Source: Flavobacteriaceae bacterium UBA3478
GTDB lineage: Bacteria; Bacteroidota; Bacteroidia; Flavobacteriales; Flavobacteriaceae
Length of the DNA stretch: 64,000 nt
NCBI GenBank assembly: GCA_002381155.1
Contig: DFQX01000087.1
Coordinates: 1,421-65,420 of the forward strand
Reading direction: 5' to 3'
Below are positions 16,440 through 26,212 of the stretch, piece after piece. The notes beneath the pieces are model-generated. The model was not told the origin of the DNA and made no database searches. It was given only the letters and a program-made list of their open reading frames with translations. The first letter of the stretch is position 1; each line of letters opens with the position of its first letter. The translations under genes were made by a program, and so were the position numbers.

Positions 16440-17381
16440 ATGGCTGTCACCGAATTAACACCGAAAATCTTTGCCTGCACCCAAAGCATGCCGTTAGCCG
16501 AGCACATTGCCAAGGCTTATGGTCAGCCTTTAGGTAAGGTGAATTTTTCACGTTATTCAGACGGGGAATACCAGCCAAGCTTCGAAGAATCGGTTCGAGG
16601 AACTCGAGTTTTTATCATAGGATCAACCAATCCTAGCTCTGATAATTTGATGGAAATGTTGCTAATGCTCGACGCTGCTAAACGAGCCTCAGCTAGACAT
16701 ATCACCGCCGTATTACCCTATTACGGTTGGGCTCGTCAAGACCGAAAAGACAAGCCTCGTGTACCCATTGCCGCAAAGCTAGTTGCAAAAATGCTTGAAA
16801 CTGCCGGAGCAACTCGAATCATTACAATGGATCTACACGCAGATCAGATTCAGGGATTCTTCGAGAAACCGGTGGATCACTTGTTTGCATCTACCATCTT
16901 CTTACCTCATTTAAAACAATTAAACCTTCCTAATCTTTGCATAGCATCCCCAGACATGGGTGGATCAAAGCGTGCTTATACCTATTCAAAGGCACTCGAA
17001 TCTGATGTAGTGATTTGCTACAAGCAAAGAGAAAAAGCCAATGTGATTTCTCATATGGAACTCATTGGGGAAGTTCAAGGAAAAAACGTAGTGTTAGTCG
17101 ACGATATGGTAGATACTGCGGGCACCTTAACCAAAGCAGCCGACCTCATGGTTGAAAGAGGAGCTTTAAGTGTTCGTGCAATTACCACGCATGGTCTTTT
17201 ATCGGGTAATGCTTACGAGAGAATCGAAAATTCGAAACTCACCGAACTGATTATTACCGATTCTATTTCAAAAGAGCACCCAAGCTCTAAAATCAAAGTA
17301 TTGAGTTGTGCTGAATTATTCGCAGATGTGATGCATCGTGTGCATACGAACACCTCAATCTCATCTAAGTTTGTACTTTAA
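16440..17381 (+). CDS. prs: Ribose-phosphate pyrophosphokinase
   Basis: 313 residues, the normal family length. It makes PRPP from ribose 5-phosphate and ATP for nucleotide, histidine and NAD synthesis. Family marks: FSRYSDGEY near residue 36, YYGWARQDRKD in the flexible ATP-binding loop, ITMDLHADQIQGFF, and the PRPP-binding loop VLVDDMVDTAGTL near residue 219. It precedes the L25 gene by 12 bp, an order common in Bacteroidota. Confidence 0.97.
   Translation: MAVTELTPKIFACTQSMPLAEHIAKAYGQPLGKVNFSRYSDGEYQPSFEESVRGTRVFIIGSTNPSSDNLMEMLLMLDAAKRASARHITAVLPYYGWARQDRKDKPRVPIAAKLVAKMLETAGATRIITMDLHADQIQGFFEKPVDHLFASTIFLPHLKQLNLPNLCIASPDMGGSKRAYTYSKALESDVVICYKQREKANVISHMELIGEVQGKNVVLVDDMVDTAGTLTKAADLMVERGALSVRAITTHGLLSGNAYERIENSKLTELIITDSISKEHPSSKIKVLSCAELFADVMHRVHTNTSISSKFVL
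17366..17373 (+). promoter_or_regulatory. Possible internal -7 box before rplY
   Basis: TAAGTTTG matches the consensus inside the 3' end of prs; predicted start near 17380, ATG at 17394. Confidence 0.35.
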
Positions 17382-17393
17382 TTTTTTTATACA

Positions 17394-18023
17394 ATGCAAT
17401 CAATTACTATTAACGGATCAAAAAGAGAAAGCGTAGGCAAAGTAGCTACTAAGGCCTTACGTAATGCTGAAATGGTTCCTTGCGTATTATACGGAGGAGA
17501 AGCACCTATCCACTTTTCAGCAGAAGAAAAAAGCTTCAAAAACCTCGTGTATACGCCAAATGCGCACACAGTGGTAATTGAGCTAGGTGGTGAAAAGTAT
17601 GAAGCAGTACTGCAAGACATTCAATTTCACCCAGTAACTGACCGAATTCTTCACATTGACTTCTATCAATTATTCGAAGATAAGCCAGTTACTATGCAAA
17701 TCCCTGTTAGACTTCAAGGAAGCTCTCCTGGGGTTAGGAATGGTGGACGTTTAATGTTTAGAAAGCGCAAGCTTACAATTAAAGCACTACCTGCCAACCT
17801 TCCTGATGTAATCAATGTAGATATTTCTAAGCTTAGAATCGGGGGTAACATTTCAGTAATAAATGTTCTTTCTGATGATTACACTTTCCTCCACCCTGAT
17901 AACACCACTATCGTTCAGGTTAAAACTTCTCGTACCGCTGTTGATGACGAAGATGAAGAAGAAACTGAAGAAGGTGCTGAAGGCGCTGAAGGCGGAGAGG
18001 CAGAAGCTCCTGCAGCAGAATAG
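17394..18023 (+). CDS. rplY: 50S ribosomal protein L25 (Ctc form)
   Basis: 209 residues. The N-terminal L25 domain, which binds 5S rRNA (about 1-90), is followed by the second TL5/Ctc beta domain (about 95-180) and a strongly acidic tail rich in Glu, Ala and Gly from about residue 183. This is the long Ctc version, not the short E. coli L25. It shares the prs neighbourhood and is followed by a strong terminator. Confidence 0.95.
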   Translation: MQSITINGSKRESVGKVATKALRNAEMVPCVLYGGEAPIHFSAEEKSFKNLVYTPNAHTVVIELGGEKYEAVLQDIQFHPVTDRILHIDFYQLFEDKPVTMQIPVRLQGSSPGVRNGGRLMFRKRKLTIKALPANLPDVINVDISKLRIGGNISVINVLSDDYTFLHPDNTTIVQVKTSRTAVDDEDEEETEEGAEGAEGGEAEAPAAE

Positions 18024-18050
18024 ATTGAATTTTCAGTATTCTATAAATAC

Positions 18051-18085
18051 CCGCCGCCAGCGCATGCTGACGGCGGTCTTTTTTT
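18051..18085 (+). terminator. Terminator after rplY
   Basis: CCGCCG-c-CAGC and GCTG-a-CGGCGG form a ten-pair stem with one mismatch and the loop GCAT, followed by TCTTTTTTT. Confidence 0.85.
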
Positions 18086-18089
18086 ATCC

Positions 18090-18097
18090 TAATTTTG
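18090..18097 (+). promoter_or_regulatory. -7 box of pth
   Basis: TAATTTTG immediately after the rplY terminator; predicted start near 18104, ATG at 18117. Confidence 0.5.
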
Positions 18098-18116
18098 TAG
18101 CTGACCTTAAAAGAAG

Positions 18117-18683
18117 ATGAAGAAGTTTTTAATTGTAGGATTAGGTAATATCGGAGCTAAATATGAGGGCACTCGTCACAATATTGGCTTTGAAATTATT
18201 GATCAAGTTGCAAAAAGGCTCGAAGCGAATTTTGAGGAGGTGAAACACGGCAGCATGGCCAAGGCTAGTTATAAAGGAAGAACCTGCTTTTTTCTAAAGC
18301 CAAACACCTATATGAACTTAAGCGGCAAAGCAGTCGCTTATCATATGCAGCAAGAAAAGATAGGCTTAGGTGAACTGCTTATTGTAACCGACGACTTAAA
18401 TCTCCCTTTCGGAACACTAAGAATCAAACCTAAGGGATCTGATGGAGGGCACAATGGCTTAAAAGACATACAATCTAGATTAAGCACCCCCAATTATCCT
18501 AGATTCAGATTCGGTATTGGAAACGCCTTTGAACAGGGAAGACAAGTAGACTTTGTTTTGGGTGGTTGGTCAGAAGAAGAAAAATTGAAGCTTCAAGAAA
18601 GACTAGAACAATCAGCTAAAGCGATTGAAAGCTTTGTCTTTACGGGACTTTCAAGAACTATGAATACCTTTAACAACACTTAA
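18117..18683 (+). CDS. pth: Peptidyl-tRNA hydrolase
   Basis: 188 residues. It cleaves peptidyl-tRNA released from stalled ribosomes. The first residues FLIVGLGNIGAKYEGTRHN carry the family signature with catalytic His21; LKPNTYMNLSG, TDDLNLPFG and GSDGGHNGLK are the other conserved segments. It has its own promoter after a terminator and is followed after 20 bp by ribF. Confidence 0.97.
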   Translation: MKKFLIVGLGNIGAKYEGTRHNIGFEIIDQVAKRLEANFEEVKHGSMAKASYKGRTCFFLKPNTYMNLSGKAVAYHMQQEKIGLGELLIVTDDLNLPFGTLRIKPKGSDGGHNGLKDIQSRLSTPNYPRFRFGIGNAFEQGRQVDFVLGGWSEEEKLKLQERLEQSAKAIESFVFTGLSRTMNTFNNT

Positions 18684-18703
18684 TTTATCCTGAAGGCGAG
18701 CGA

Positions 18704-19642
18704 ATGAAAGTCATTGATAAGGTAGATAATTACCATGACAATGCTCCTACCGTTTTAACGATAGGAACTTTTGATGGTGTGCACATTGGGCATACTAAGA
18801 TTATACAAAGATTAGTCGCTGATGCTCGCTCCAAAGGTTATAAGTCGTGTCTTCTTACTTTCTTTCCGCATCCGCGAGCGGTACTTCAAAGAGATTTGTC
18901 GATTAAGCTACTGACGACCATGGACGAAAAAGCGAAGAAACTGGAGTCTTTGGGTCTTGACGCTTTGGTAATTCATCCGTTTAGTAGAGAATTTTCTCGA
19001 CTTACAGCAAGAGAATATGTAGAACAAATTCTCGTTGAGAAGCTTCGTGTTAAAAAAATTGTTGTAGGCTATGACCATCAATTTGGAAGAAACCGAGAAG
19101 CAGACATTAATGAACTTCGCTATTTTTCTCAACTCTTCGATTTTGAAGTGGAAGAAATTGGTCCTCAAGACATTGACGACGTAGCAGTGAGTTCAACAAA
19201 AATCAGAACCGCCCTTACAGAAGGAGCAATAGACAAGGCTAATCAATATCTTGGCTATACCTATGGGGTTGAAGGGGTTGTACAAAAAGGAAAAGGAATT
19301 GGCCGAGAAATTGGGTTTCCGACTGCAAATCTTCATGAGATTCATCCGACAAAGTTGATCCCCGCTCAAGGTGCCTATATGGTAACTGCACCCTACAGAG
19401 GAACCCTTCTGAAAGGAATTATGAATATTGGGAAAAACCCAACTGTCGGAGGTAAGGGTCTACACCTCGAAGTACACTTCCTTGATTTTGACAATGAACT
19501 ATACAATGAACGCCTCACCGTCCGCTTTCATAAAAGAATTAGAAGTGAGCAGAAGTTTAACAACCTAGAGGCATTAAAAAATCAATTAGAATTAGATAAG
19601 TCCAGCGCGATTAGCTTCTTTAAAGACGCCATGCTTACCTAG
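18704..19642 (+). CDS. ribF: Bifunctional riboflavin kinase/FAD synthetase
   Basis: 312 residues. It turns riboflavin into FMN and FAD. The N-terminal nucleotidyltransferase domain has GTFDGVHIGHTKII near residue 22 and SSTKIRTAL near 165; the C-terminal riboflavin kinase domain has GKGIGREIGFPTANL near 200 and MNIGKNPTVGG. It lies 20 bp after pth, probably in one transcript. Confidence 0.97.
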   Translation: MKVIDKVDNYHDNAPTVLTIGTFDGVHIGHTKIIQRLVADARSKGYKSCLLTFFPHPRAVLQRDLSIKLLTTMDEKAKKLESLGLDALVIHPFSREFSRLTAREYVEQILVEKLRVKKIVVGYDHQFGRNREADINELRYFSQLFDFEVEEIGPQDIDDVAVSSTKIRTALTEGAIDKANQYLGYTYGVEGVVQKGKGIGREIGFPTANLHEIHPTKLIPAQGAYMVTAPYRGTLLKGIMNIGKNPTVGGKGLHLEVHFLDFDNELYNERLTVRFHKRIRSEQKFNNLEALKNQLELDKSSAISFFKDAMLT

Positions 19643-19649
19643 ACTTTTC

Positions 19650-19657
19650 TACTTTTG
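19650..19657 (+). promoter_or_regulatory. -7 box of serS
   Basis: TACTTTTG; predicted start near 19664, ATG at 19676. Confidence 0.5.
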
Positions 19658-19675
19658 CAGCAAACTTAATTTTCC

Positions 19676-20947
19676 ATGCTACAGATACAGGCGATTCGAG
19701 AAAATACAGAGAAAGTCATTAAGGCTTTAAATAAACGTGGGTTTAAATCAGATGAAATTATCCCTAAGATTTTAGACCTTGACGCTTCGAGAAGAGAGAC
19801 ACAAACCGAATTAGATCAGGTGTTAGCTGAATCTAATCAATTATCTGAAAGCATTGGAAAGCTTTTTAAAAGTGGAAAAGCAAGTGAAGCAGAACCACTA
19901 AAAGCTAAGAGTGGGGAACTGAAAGAAAAGAGTAAGGAGCTTAATGAAAAACTGCACGAGGTAGCAAATGAGCTTGAGAGCCTACTGTATCAGGTACCAA
20001 ATACACCGAATGAAATTGTTCCAGAAGGAAAAACTCCTGAAGAGAATGAGGTCGTATTTAGCAAAGGTGAAATTCCTTCCCTTCACTCTGGTGCTAAACC
20101 TCATTGGGAATTAGCTAATGACTATGATTTGATTGATTTCGAGTTAGGGGTCAAGATTTCAGGTGCCGGCTTCCCAGTATACAAAGGAAAAGGAGCTCGA
20201 TTACAACGAGCACTTATTAATTTCTTTCTTGATCAAAACATCGCAGCAGGATATGCCGAGGTACAACCACCACACCTGATCAATGAAGCGTCAGGATATG
20301 GTACGGGTCAGTTACCTGATAAAGAAGGGCAAATGTACCACGTAACCGGAGACGATCTTTATCTGATACCAACTGCTGAAGTACCTGTAACCAATATCTT
20401 AAGAGACTCATTACTCAAAGAAGAAGAGTTGCCTATCGCAATGACAGCCTATACCCCTTGTTTTAGAAGAGAGGCGGGCAGTTATGGAGCGGATGTTCGT
20501 GGCTTAAACCGCTTGCATCAATTCGATAAAGTTGAGATTGTACGTGTTGAAAAGCCTGAGAATTCGTATCAAGCTCTTGACCAAATGGTCGAACATGTAA
20601 AAACGATTTTAGAGGCACTTGACCTCCCCTACCGTATTTTGAGATTATGTGCCGGTGATATGGGATTCACCTCTGCCCTCACTTATGACTTTGAGGTTTA
20701 TTCAGCCGCCCAAAACAGATGGTTAGAGATTAGTTCTGTTTCAAACTTTGAAACCTTTCAATCGAATCGTTTAAAGCTCAGATATAAATCAAAAGATGGC
20801 AAGAAAGCTTTGGCTCACACCTTAAATGGAAGTGCACTCGCGCTTCCGAGGGTATTAGCCGCCCTTTTAGAGAATCATCAACACGAAGATGGAATTCATA
20901 TCCCAACAGCGCTGCAAGCGTATACTCATTTCAGCAAAATAGACTAG
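19676..20947 (+). CDS. serS: Seryl-tRNA synthetase
   Basis: 423 residues. It charges tRNA-Ser in the cytoplasm. The N-terminal coiled-coil arm (about 1-110) that clamps the long variable arm of tRNA-Ser is followed by a class II core with LIPTAEVPVTN, the motif 2 region CFRREAGSYGADVRGLNRLHQF (quoted in part: FRREAGSYG) and motif 3 LNGSALALPRVLAALLE. It leads an operon with a DUF4286 gene, rsmA, mgtE, a dehydrogenase and arsC. Confidence 0.98.
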   Translation: MLQIQAIRENTEKVIKALNKRGFKSDEIIPKILDLDASRRETQTELDQVLAESNQLSESIGKLFKSGKASEAEPLKAKSGELKEKSKELNEKLHEVANELESLLYQVPNTPNEIVPEGKTPEENEVVFSKGEIPSLHSGAKPHWELANDYDLIDFELGVKISGAGFPVYKGKGARLQRALINFFLDQNIAAGYAEVQPPHLINEASGYGTGQLPDKEGQMYHVTGDDLYLIPTAEVPVTNILRDSLLKEEELPIAMTAYTPCFRREAGSYGADVRGLNRLHQFDKVEIVRVEKPENSYQALDQMVEHVKTILEALDLPYRILRLCAGDMGFTSALTYDFEVYSAAQNRWLEISSVSNFETFQSNRLKLRYKSKDGKKALAHTLNGSALALPRVLAALLENHQHEDGIHIPTALQAYTHFSKID

Positions 20948-20952
20948 ATCCT

Positions 20953-21282
20953 ATGCTCATCTACAATATCACTACTCATATAGAATCTAAAATCGAATCA
21001 GAATGGGTCGAGTGGATGAGACAGACCTATATACCACTCATGTTTGCCACGGGTAAGTTTCGTGCAGCAACTTTTACCAAAGTAGTACAAGAAGCACATA
21101 TTGAAGGTAAAAGCTATAGTGTTCAATACACTACACCCAACAAAGCAACCTTAGAATCGTTTTTAGCCGAAGATGCTCCGCGATTAGAACTAGAGGCGCA
21201 AAACAAATTTGGAAATCAGGCCTTATCCTTTGTTACAGAATTAGAACTTATCGGACAGGCTCAAATTAAAGAGGCAAAATGA
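20953..21282 (+). CDS. DUF4286 family protein
   Basis: 109 residues; the pattern [12 protein letters not shown]...[16 protein letters not shown] is that of DUF4286 proteins, which are small and probably adopt a dimeric alpha/beta fold; function unknown. No signal or membrane segment. It is placed between serS (5 bp upstream) and rsmA (its last codon overlaps the rsmA ATG), which suggests a translation-related role but does not show it. Confidence 0.8.
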   Translation: MLIYNITTHIESKIESEWVEWMRQTYIPLMFATGKFRAATFTKVVQEAHIEGKSYSVQYTTPNKATLESFLAEDAPRLELEAQNKFGNQALSFVTELELIGQAQIKEAK

Positions 21283-22091
21283 AGGGGCGCCATGAATCCT
21301 CTGAACCCGTTCGCGCTAAAAAGCATCTAGGACAGCATTTTTTAAAAGATCAACAGATCGCCTCTAAAATTGCTGATACGCTGAGTTTAGAAGGTTATGA
21401 GCACGTTTTAGAAATAGGGCCGGGAACCGGAGTTCTCACCCAATTTTTAATCAAAAAACCGATCACCCTTGAAGTCATCGATCTCGATAGAGAATCGATT
21501 GAGTATCTGCGAACAACCTTTGTTGAGGAGCATCAGCCAAAAACCCTTACCATTACTGAAGGAGATTTTCTCAAAAAAGATTTAGCCGAATTTTTCGATG
21601 GAGATCCATTCGCTATTACCGGGAATTTTCCTTATAACATCTCTACCCAGATTGTCTTCAAGATGCTCGAATATCGAGATCGAATTCCTGAATTCACCGG
21701 GATGTTTCAAAAAGAGGTCGCACAACGTATTTGCGAAAAACCAGGAACCAAGGCCTATGGCATACTCAGTGTTCTAGTTCAAGCCTTTTATGATGCCTCC
21801 TATGCCTTTACAGTGCATCCGCAAGTTTTCGAACCTCCTCCGAAGGTTCAATCTGGAGTCATCATACTCAAACGCAAGGAGAATCAAGACATCAATTGTT
21901 CGGTCCCCCTATTTTTCAGAGTAGTTAAAACTGCCTTCAATCAAAGACGTAAAACCCTTCGAAATTCATTAAAGACCTTCGAACTTCCTGCAAATGTCAC
22001 AGAAGACACTATATTTGATCTAAGGCCTGAGCGTCTTGGTGTAACAGAATTTATCCGTCTAACTCAACTCATTGAAAATGCAACCCTTTAA
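21279..22091 (+). CDS. rsmA: 16S rRNA dimethyladenosine transferase
   Basis: 270 residues, also known as KsgA. It dimethylates two adjacent adenines in the 3'-terminal hairpin of 16S rRNA during small-subunit maturation. [11 protein letters not shown] near residue 13, the SAM motif [11 protein letters not shown] near 46, and the catalytic NFPYNIST near 116 are visible. The start overlaps the DUF4286 stop by 4 bp (ATGA). Confidence 0.97.
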   Translation: MKGRHESSEPVRAKKHLGQHFLKDQQIASKIADTLSLEGYEHVLEIGPGTGVLTQFLIKKPITLEVIDLDRESIEYLRTTFVEEHQPKTLTITEGDFLKKDLAEFFDGDPFAITGNFPYNISTQIVFKMLEYRDRIPEFTGMFQKEVAQRICEKPGTKAYGILSVLVQAFYDASYAFTVHPQVFEPPPKVQSGVIILKRKENQDINCSVPLFFRVVKTAFNQRRKTLRNSLKTFELPANVTEDTIFDLRPERLGVTEFIRLTQLIENATL

Positions 22092-23430
22092 GCTTACCGA
22101 AGAGTTTTTAGCCAAGGTTCGACTGCTCATTGAAGCAACCAATGAGGGTGAGTTGCTCACCCTTTTCGAAGAGTTACACTATGCCGATATCGCTGAAATC
22201 ATCAATGAACTCGAAACCCCAGAAGCGATTTATCTAATTCGTTTATTGGATTCAGAACGTACTGGAGATGTGCTTACCGAACTTGATGAAGATCTCAGAG
22301 AAGAGATTTTAGCCGAGTTAAGTGCCGCTGAGATTGCAACCGAACTCTCTGAAATCGATACCGATGATGCGGTAGACATTATCACCGAACTCTCTGAAGA
22401 TTTAGCAAAGGAAGTTATCTCTGAAATCGAGGACAGAGAACACGCGGCAGAGATCTTAGAACTCATGCGCTACGGTGAAGACACCGCTGGGGGTCTTATG
22501 GCAAAGGAGCTTATAAAGGTGAATGAAAACTGGAATATCACCACTTGCGTCAGAGAAATGAGGGCGCAAGCAGAATATGTTACTCGCGTGCATTCTATTT
22601 ATGTTGTTGACGATAGTAATGTGTTGAAAGGACGACTTTCATTGAAAGACCTACTCACTAGCCCAAATGACGCGCATATCAAGGATGTGTATATCCCCAA
22701 GGTAGACTATGTAGGTGTTCACGAAAAATCAGAAGAAGTTGCCAAGGTTATGGCAAAATATGACTTAGAGGCGATCCCAGTAGTCGATGAAATGAATCGT
22801 CTTGTTGGTAGAATCACTATCGACGATATTGTCGATGTTATTAGAGAAGAAGCCGATAAAGATTATCAGCAAATGGCGGGGATTACCCAAGATGTTGAGG
22901 CCGATGATAGCATCTTAGATCTAACCCGGGCTCGACTGCCTTGGCTTGTAGTAGGATTAATTGGAGGTCTAGGAGCCGCTATGATCATGGGAGGCTTTGA
23001 AGATATCATAAGCGAACATGCAATCTTATTCTTTTTCACCCCATTAATTGCAGCAATGGCGGGTAATGTTGGGGTACAATCCAGCGCGATTATTGTGCAA
23101 GGAATCGCGAATGATGATATCAAGGGAAGTATCGCCTCTCGATTATCGAAAGAAATGCTACTCGCCCTATTTAATGGGGTCATCTTGGCCGTTTTACTTT
23201 TTGCAAGTACTTGGCTTTGGAAAGGTCATCTATTGTCTGCATTGGCCATTTCACTTTCTCTAATTGTGGTCATTGTTATGGCAGGTCTAATCGGCACATT
23301 CATACCCCTATTCTTGAATAAAAGAGGGATTGATCCAGCCGTTGCTACAGGTCCATTTATCACTACAAGCAATGATATCTTTGGAATTTTAATCTATTTC
23401 TGGATGGCTAAGATCATCTTAGGAATATGA
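22078..23430 (+). CDS. mgtE: Magnesium transporter MgtE
   Basis: 450 residues from ATG 22078, which overlaps the rsmA end by 14 bp; a TTG at 22072 is less likely. The N-terminal acidic helical domain (about 1-130), two CBS domains (about 135-255) and five membrane helices (about 285-450) are in the MgtE order. The pore region has [17 protein letters not shown] and [13 protein letters not shown] motifs. Mg2+ binding between the cytoplasmic domains closes the channel in known relatives. There is no room for a riboswitch before it, since it starts inside rsmA. Confidence 0.95.
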   Translation: MQPFKLTEEFLAKVRLLIEATNEGELLTLFEELHYADIAEIINELETPEAIYLIRLLDSERTGDVLTELDEDLREEILAELSAAEIATELSEIDTDDAVDIITELSEDLAKEVISEIEDREHAAEILELMRYGEDTAGGLMAKELIKVNENWNITTCVREMRAQAEYVTRVHSIYVVDDSNVLKGRLSLKDLLTSPNDAHIKDVYIPKVDYVGVHEKSEEVAKVMAKYDLEAIPVVDEMNRLVGRITIDDIVDVIREEADKDYQQMAGITQDVEADDSILDLTRARLPWLVVGLIGGLGAAMIMGGFEDIISEHAILFFFTPLIAAMAGNVGVQSSAIIVQGIANDDIKGSIASRLSKEMLLALFNGVILAVLLFASTWLWKGHLLSALAISLSLIVVIVMAGLIGTFIPLFLNKRGIDPAVATGPFITTSNDIFGILIYFWMAKIILGI

Positions 23431-24383
23431 GTCGAAAAATTCTACATCTCGACAGCAATCATCCTGTAATCGCCGAAGGGTTGGAACAATTAGGCTTTCA
23501 AAATGACTTCGATTACAAGAGCACTTACGAGGAAATCTTAGAGAAGATTGAGGAGTACGAAGGGCTGATTATCCGTTCAAGAATTCCGATCGATCAGCGT
23601 CTATTAGCTCAAGCCCAAAATCTAAAGTTCATTGGGAGAATCGGTGCTGGATTAGAAAATATTGATCTCTTAGCGGCCGAAAAACAAGGAATCTTTTTAG
23701 CAGCTGCGCCCGAAGGTAATCGCAACGCAGTTGCTGAGCATACCCTAGGGTTACTACTATCCCTATTCAACAAACTAAATACAGCCGACAAAGAAGTACG
23801 ATCGGGGCTTTGGAGAAGAGAAGGAAATCGAGGTATTGAACTCGATGGAAAAACCGTTGGTATTATCGGATACGGAAACATGGGTAAGCAATTTGCCAAA
23901 AAGCTAAGAGGATTCGATGTGGAAACTCTGTGCTTTGATTTAAAGCCAAATATTGGAGATGAAAATGCACGTCAGGTGAGTATTGAAGAACTTAGAGAGC
24001 TAACCGACGTATTAAGTCTGCACCTCCCACAAACTCCTGATACCATTCATCTTATCGACACCGCATTTATCGAACAAATGAAAAAACCCTTTTGGCTTCT
24101 CAACACAGGGAGAGGAAGTGCAGTGAAAACCGAAGATTTAGTCAGCGCCCTTAAAATCGGGAAAATCAAAGGTGCAGGTTTAGATGTCCTAGAATACGAG
24201 AGTAAATCATTCACCAATCTTTTTGAACACTCTAATCAACCAGAAGCATTCTCTTATTTAATTCATGCAGACAATGTTGTTATGACCCCTCATGTTGCTG
24301 GCTGGAGTGTTGAGAGTTATTATCTGTTAGCAAAAGTAGTTTTAGACAAGATCACCTCGCTTTACACTACGAAAGATCAATAA
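23427..24383 (+). CDS. D-2-hydroxyacid dehydrogenase (SerA-like)
   Basis: 318 residues, NAD(P)-dependent. GRIGAGLENID near residue 70, the Rossmann motif VGIIGYGNMGKQFAK near 146, LHLPQTPDT near 198, LNTGRGSAV near 226 with the catalytic Arg region, and the His in MTPHVAGWS near 290 form the family set. It could be a phosphoglycerate dehydrogenase or another 2-hydroxyacid dehydrogenase; there is no C-terminal ACT domain. It overlaps the mgtE end by 4 bp. Confidence 0.85.
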   Translation: MSRKILHLDSNHPVIAEGLEQLGFQNDFDYKSTYEEILEKIEEYEGLIIRSRIPIDQRLLAQAQNLKFIGRIGAGLENIDLLAAEKQGIFLAAAPEGNRNAVAEHTLGLLLSLFNKLNTADKEVRSGLWRREGNRGIELDGKTVGIIGYGNMGKQFAKKLRGFDVETLCFDLKPNIGDENARQVSIEELRELTDVLSLHLPQTPDTIHLIDTAFIEQMKKPFWLLNTGRGSAVKTEDLVSALKIGKIKGAGLDVLEYESKSFTNLFEHSNQPEAFSYLIHADNVVMTPHVAGWSVESYYLLAKVVLDKITSLYTTKDQ

Positions 24384-24388
24384 GTCCT

Positions 24389-24811
24389 ATGAAAAAGAAT
24401 ATCCTCGTTTTATGTACAGGAAACTCATGTAGAAGCCAAATGGCACATGGATTTCTAAATGCTTTAGCCAAAGACTATGCAACGATTTACAGTGCAGGAA
24501 TTGAAACTCACGGATTAAACCCAGGGGCCGTCTCAATTATGAAAGAAGCTGGTGTTGATATTTCTACACATACTTCAAATCATGTGGATGAATACCAGGG
24601 CATTCAATGGGATTTCATACTTACGGTATGTGATCATGCAAACGAAAACTGCCCTTACCTACCAGCACCAAACGCGAAAAGATTTCATCACAACTTTTTT
24701 GATCCCTCTAAGGTTGAGGGAAATAGCGAAGAAAAACATGCTGCTTTTTTAAAAACAAGAGAGCAAATAAGAGAATATATAACTAACTTTGTTAACGAAA
24801 ATTTAACCTAG
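24389..24811 (+). CDS. arsC: Thioredoxin-type arsenate reductase
   Basis: 140 residues of the low-molecular-weight phosphatase fold. The P-loop CTGNSCRS gives nucleophile C9 and R15; C81 and C88 in TVCDHANENCP are the relay cysteines, matching the three-cysteine mechanism of the thioredoxin-coupled ArsC family. It reduces arsenate to arsenite, but no arsenite pump or ArsR is nearby, so a phosphatase-like housekeeping role is also possible. Its stop codon lies in the arm of an inverted repeat. Confidence 0.85.
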   Translation: MKKNILVLCTGNSCRSQMAHGFLNALAKDYATIYSAGIETHGLNPGAVSIMKEAGVDISTHTSNHVDEYQGIQWDFILTVCDHANENCPYLPAPNAKRFHHNFFDPSKVEGNSEEKHAAFLKTREQIREYITNFVNENLT

Positions 24812-24840
24812 TTAAGTTTAATGGGTTTAGTTTAACTAGG
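24807..24840. repeat. Inverted repeat at the arsC stop codon
   Basis: CCTAGTTAA and TTAACTAGG are perfect 9-bp arms around a 16-base loop; the TAG stop codon is within the left arm. No T run follows. Confidence 0.5.
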
Positions 24841-24848
24841 AATTAGAG

Positions 24849-24930
24849 AAGAGCACTTCGAAGGTCAACATTTAATTGGGTTTGTTTGGTATCATTTAAC
24901 GATGATATACAGTTGGCCTTCAGCTCTTTT
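24849..24930. terminator. Large branched hairpin between converging arsC and aspartate kinase
   Basis: AAGAGC, GAAGG and CAAC on the left pair with GTTG, CCTTC and GCTCTT on the right, with a bulge; inside lies a second hairpin TATCAT-TTAACG-ATGATA (24890-24907). The right arm ends in TTTT on the plus strand and runs into the last codons of the kinase gene. It probably ends both transcripts. The region 24812-24919 holds nothing else I can see. Confidence 0.5.
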
Positions 24931-26212
24931 GTTCAGAATAAGTAACTACCTGTAGCGTCTGATCAGTACGCTGTTCTACTAAAATTCTTTCCCCCTTCGG
25001 TATAACACTAAGCGACTTTTCGTCGAAATGACGAATAGTATATAAGGACACCCCTTTGTGACAATTTACCTTGAACTCTGCCTCTAATTCTGGTAATAGC
25101 CCGTCAATTCCTTCAAAGCGATTATCTAAGCAAACCTTAAAACTAATCGCTGAATTTTGAATCAAGTCAACTTTCAATCGATACTTAGCGAACAAATTGA
25201 ATAGTTTACCAAAGTGCTGCTCAACCATAAACGAGAAGTCCTGTGTAGCCAATTCTAATAAGACCTGATTCTTCTTTACAATAAAGCACGGTACCTGAGG
25301 TAATAGTGCTGCACCACCGGTCACCGTAGTTCCTTTCGCGCTCAGGTCAACGAATGATCTCACATGCAAAGGAATGGCTCTTCTTTGAAGAGGCTGAAGC
25401 GTCTTAGGGTGAATTACCGAGGCACCATAGAAGGCAAGTTCAATCGCCTCACGATAAGAAATTTGATGCAATAATTGGGTGTCAGTGAAGTATCTCGGGT
25501 CAGCATTTAAAACACCGGGGACATCCTTCCAAATACTTACTGAAGATGCTTCGAGTGCATAAGCTAGAATAGCAGCAGTATAATCTGAACCTTCTCTACC
25601 TAGAGTTGTAGTGAAGTTATTGGTATCACTACCCAAAAATCCTTGAGTAACAATTAATTGTTTAGCCTCTTTCAGCGAAGAAATTTTTTCTGCAGTTGCT
25701 TCCCAATTTACGGTAGCGTCTCTATATGAGTCGTCTGTTTTAATTAGAGTACGTACATCGTACCAAGTATTGTCGATACCCACCTCAGCCAGATAGGCAC
25801 TTAATATTCGTGTAGATAATAGTTCACCGTATCCGACAATTTGATCATAGATAAATGATTTATTGAGCGACTTGTTCCAGGTAATAAACCCTAAAATCTC
25901 ATCGAACATTCTTTCAATGTCTGCTCGTACCTGATCGGCTCGATCTCCAAACAATTCATCGATAATTGCGCGATGAAAATCTACTACCGGTGCGATCGAT
26001 TGATTCACTGCCTCAACGACATCTTTATTGTCAGTCTTAGCTTTGAAATAATCAGCAACTACAACTTCCATGGCATTGGTAGTTTTGCCCATAGCAGAGA
26101 CTACCATACAAACGTCCTTATGACCCTCTGTTTTTAGTACATGGGCCACGTTGGCAATACTTTGAGCGTCTTTAACCGAAGCTCCTCCAAATTTGAAAAC
26201 TCTTTTACCCAT
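24920..26212 (-). CDS. Aspartate kinase
   Basis: 430 residues, monofunctional. The N-terminal kinase domain has VFKFGGASVKDAQS near residue 4, GFLGSDTNNFTTTLGREGSDYTA (the aspartate and ATP contact region, here GREGSDYTA) and IWKDVPGVLNADPR; two ACT-like segments follow from about 290. It phosphorylates aspartate for lysine, threonine and methionine synthesis. ATG 26212 is preferred over 26233, because relatives begin with this short M-x-VFKFGG and the longer start overlaps the upstream gene more. It overlaps the acetyltransferase by 8 bp. Confidence 0.93.
   Translation of the reverse strand: MGKRVFKFGGASVKDAQSIANVAHVLKTEGHKDVCMVVSAMGKTTNAMEVVVADYFKAKTDNKDVVEAVNQSIAPVVDFHRAIIDELFGDRADQVRADIERMFDEILGFITWNKSLNKSFIYDQIVGYGELLSTRILSAYLAEVGIDNTWYDVRTLIKTDDSYRDATVNWEATAEKISSLKEAKQLIVTQGFLGSDTNNFTTTLGREGSDYTAAILAYALEASSVSIWKDVPGVLNADPRYFTDTQLLHQISYREAIELAFYGASVIHPKTLQPLQRRAIPLHVRSFVDLSAKGTTVTGGAALLPQVPCFIVKKNQVLLELATQDFSFMVEQHFGKLFNLFAKYRLKVDLIQNSAISFKVCLDNRFEGIDGLLPELEAEFKVNCHKGVSLYTIRHFDEKSLSVIPKGERILVEQRTDQTLQVVTYSEQKS

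Noticed and set aside
22040..22078. Magnesium riboswitch before mgtE
   Set aside because: mgtE starts inside rsmA, leaving no leader for a riboswitch.
22866..23183. 105-codon open frame antisense to mgtE
   Set aside because: It lies wholly inside a conserved membrane-domain coding region and shows no recognisable protein features.
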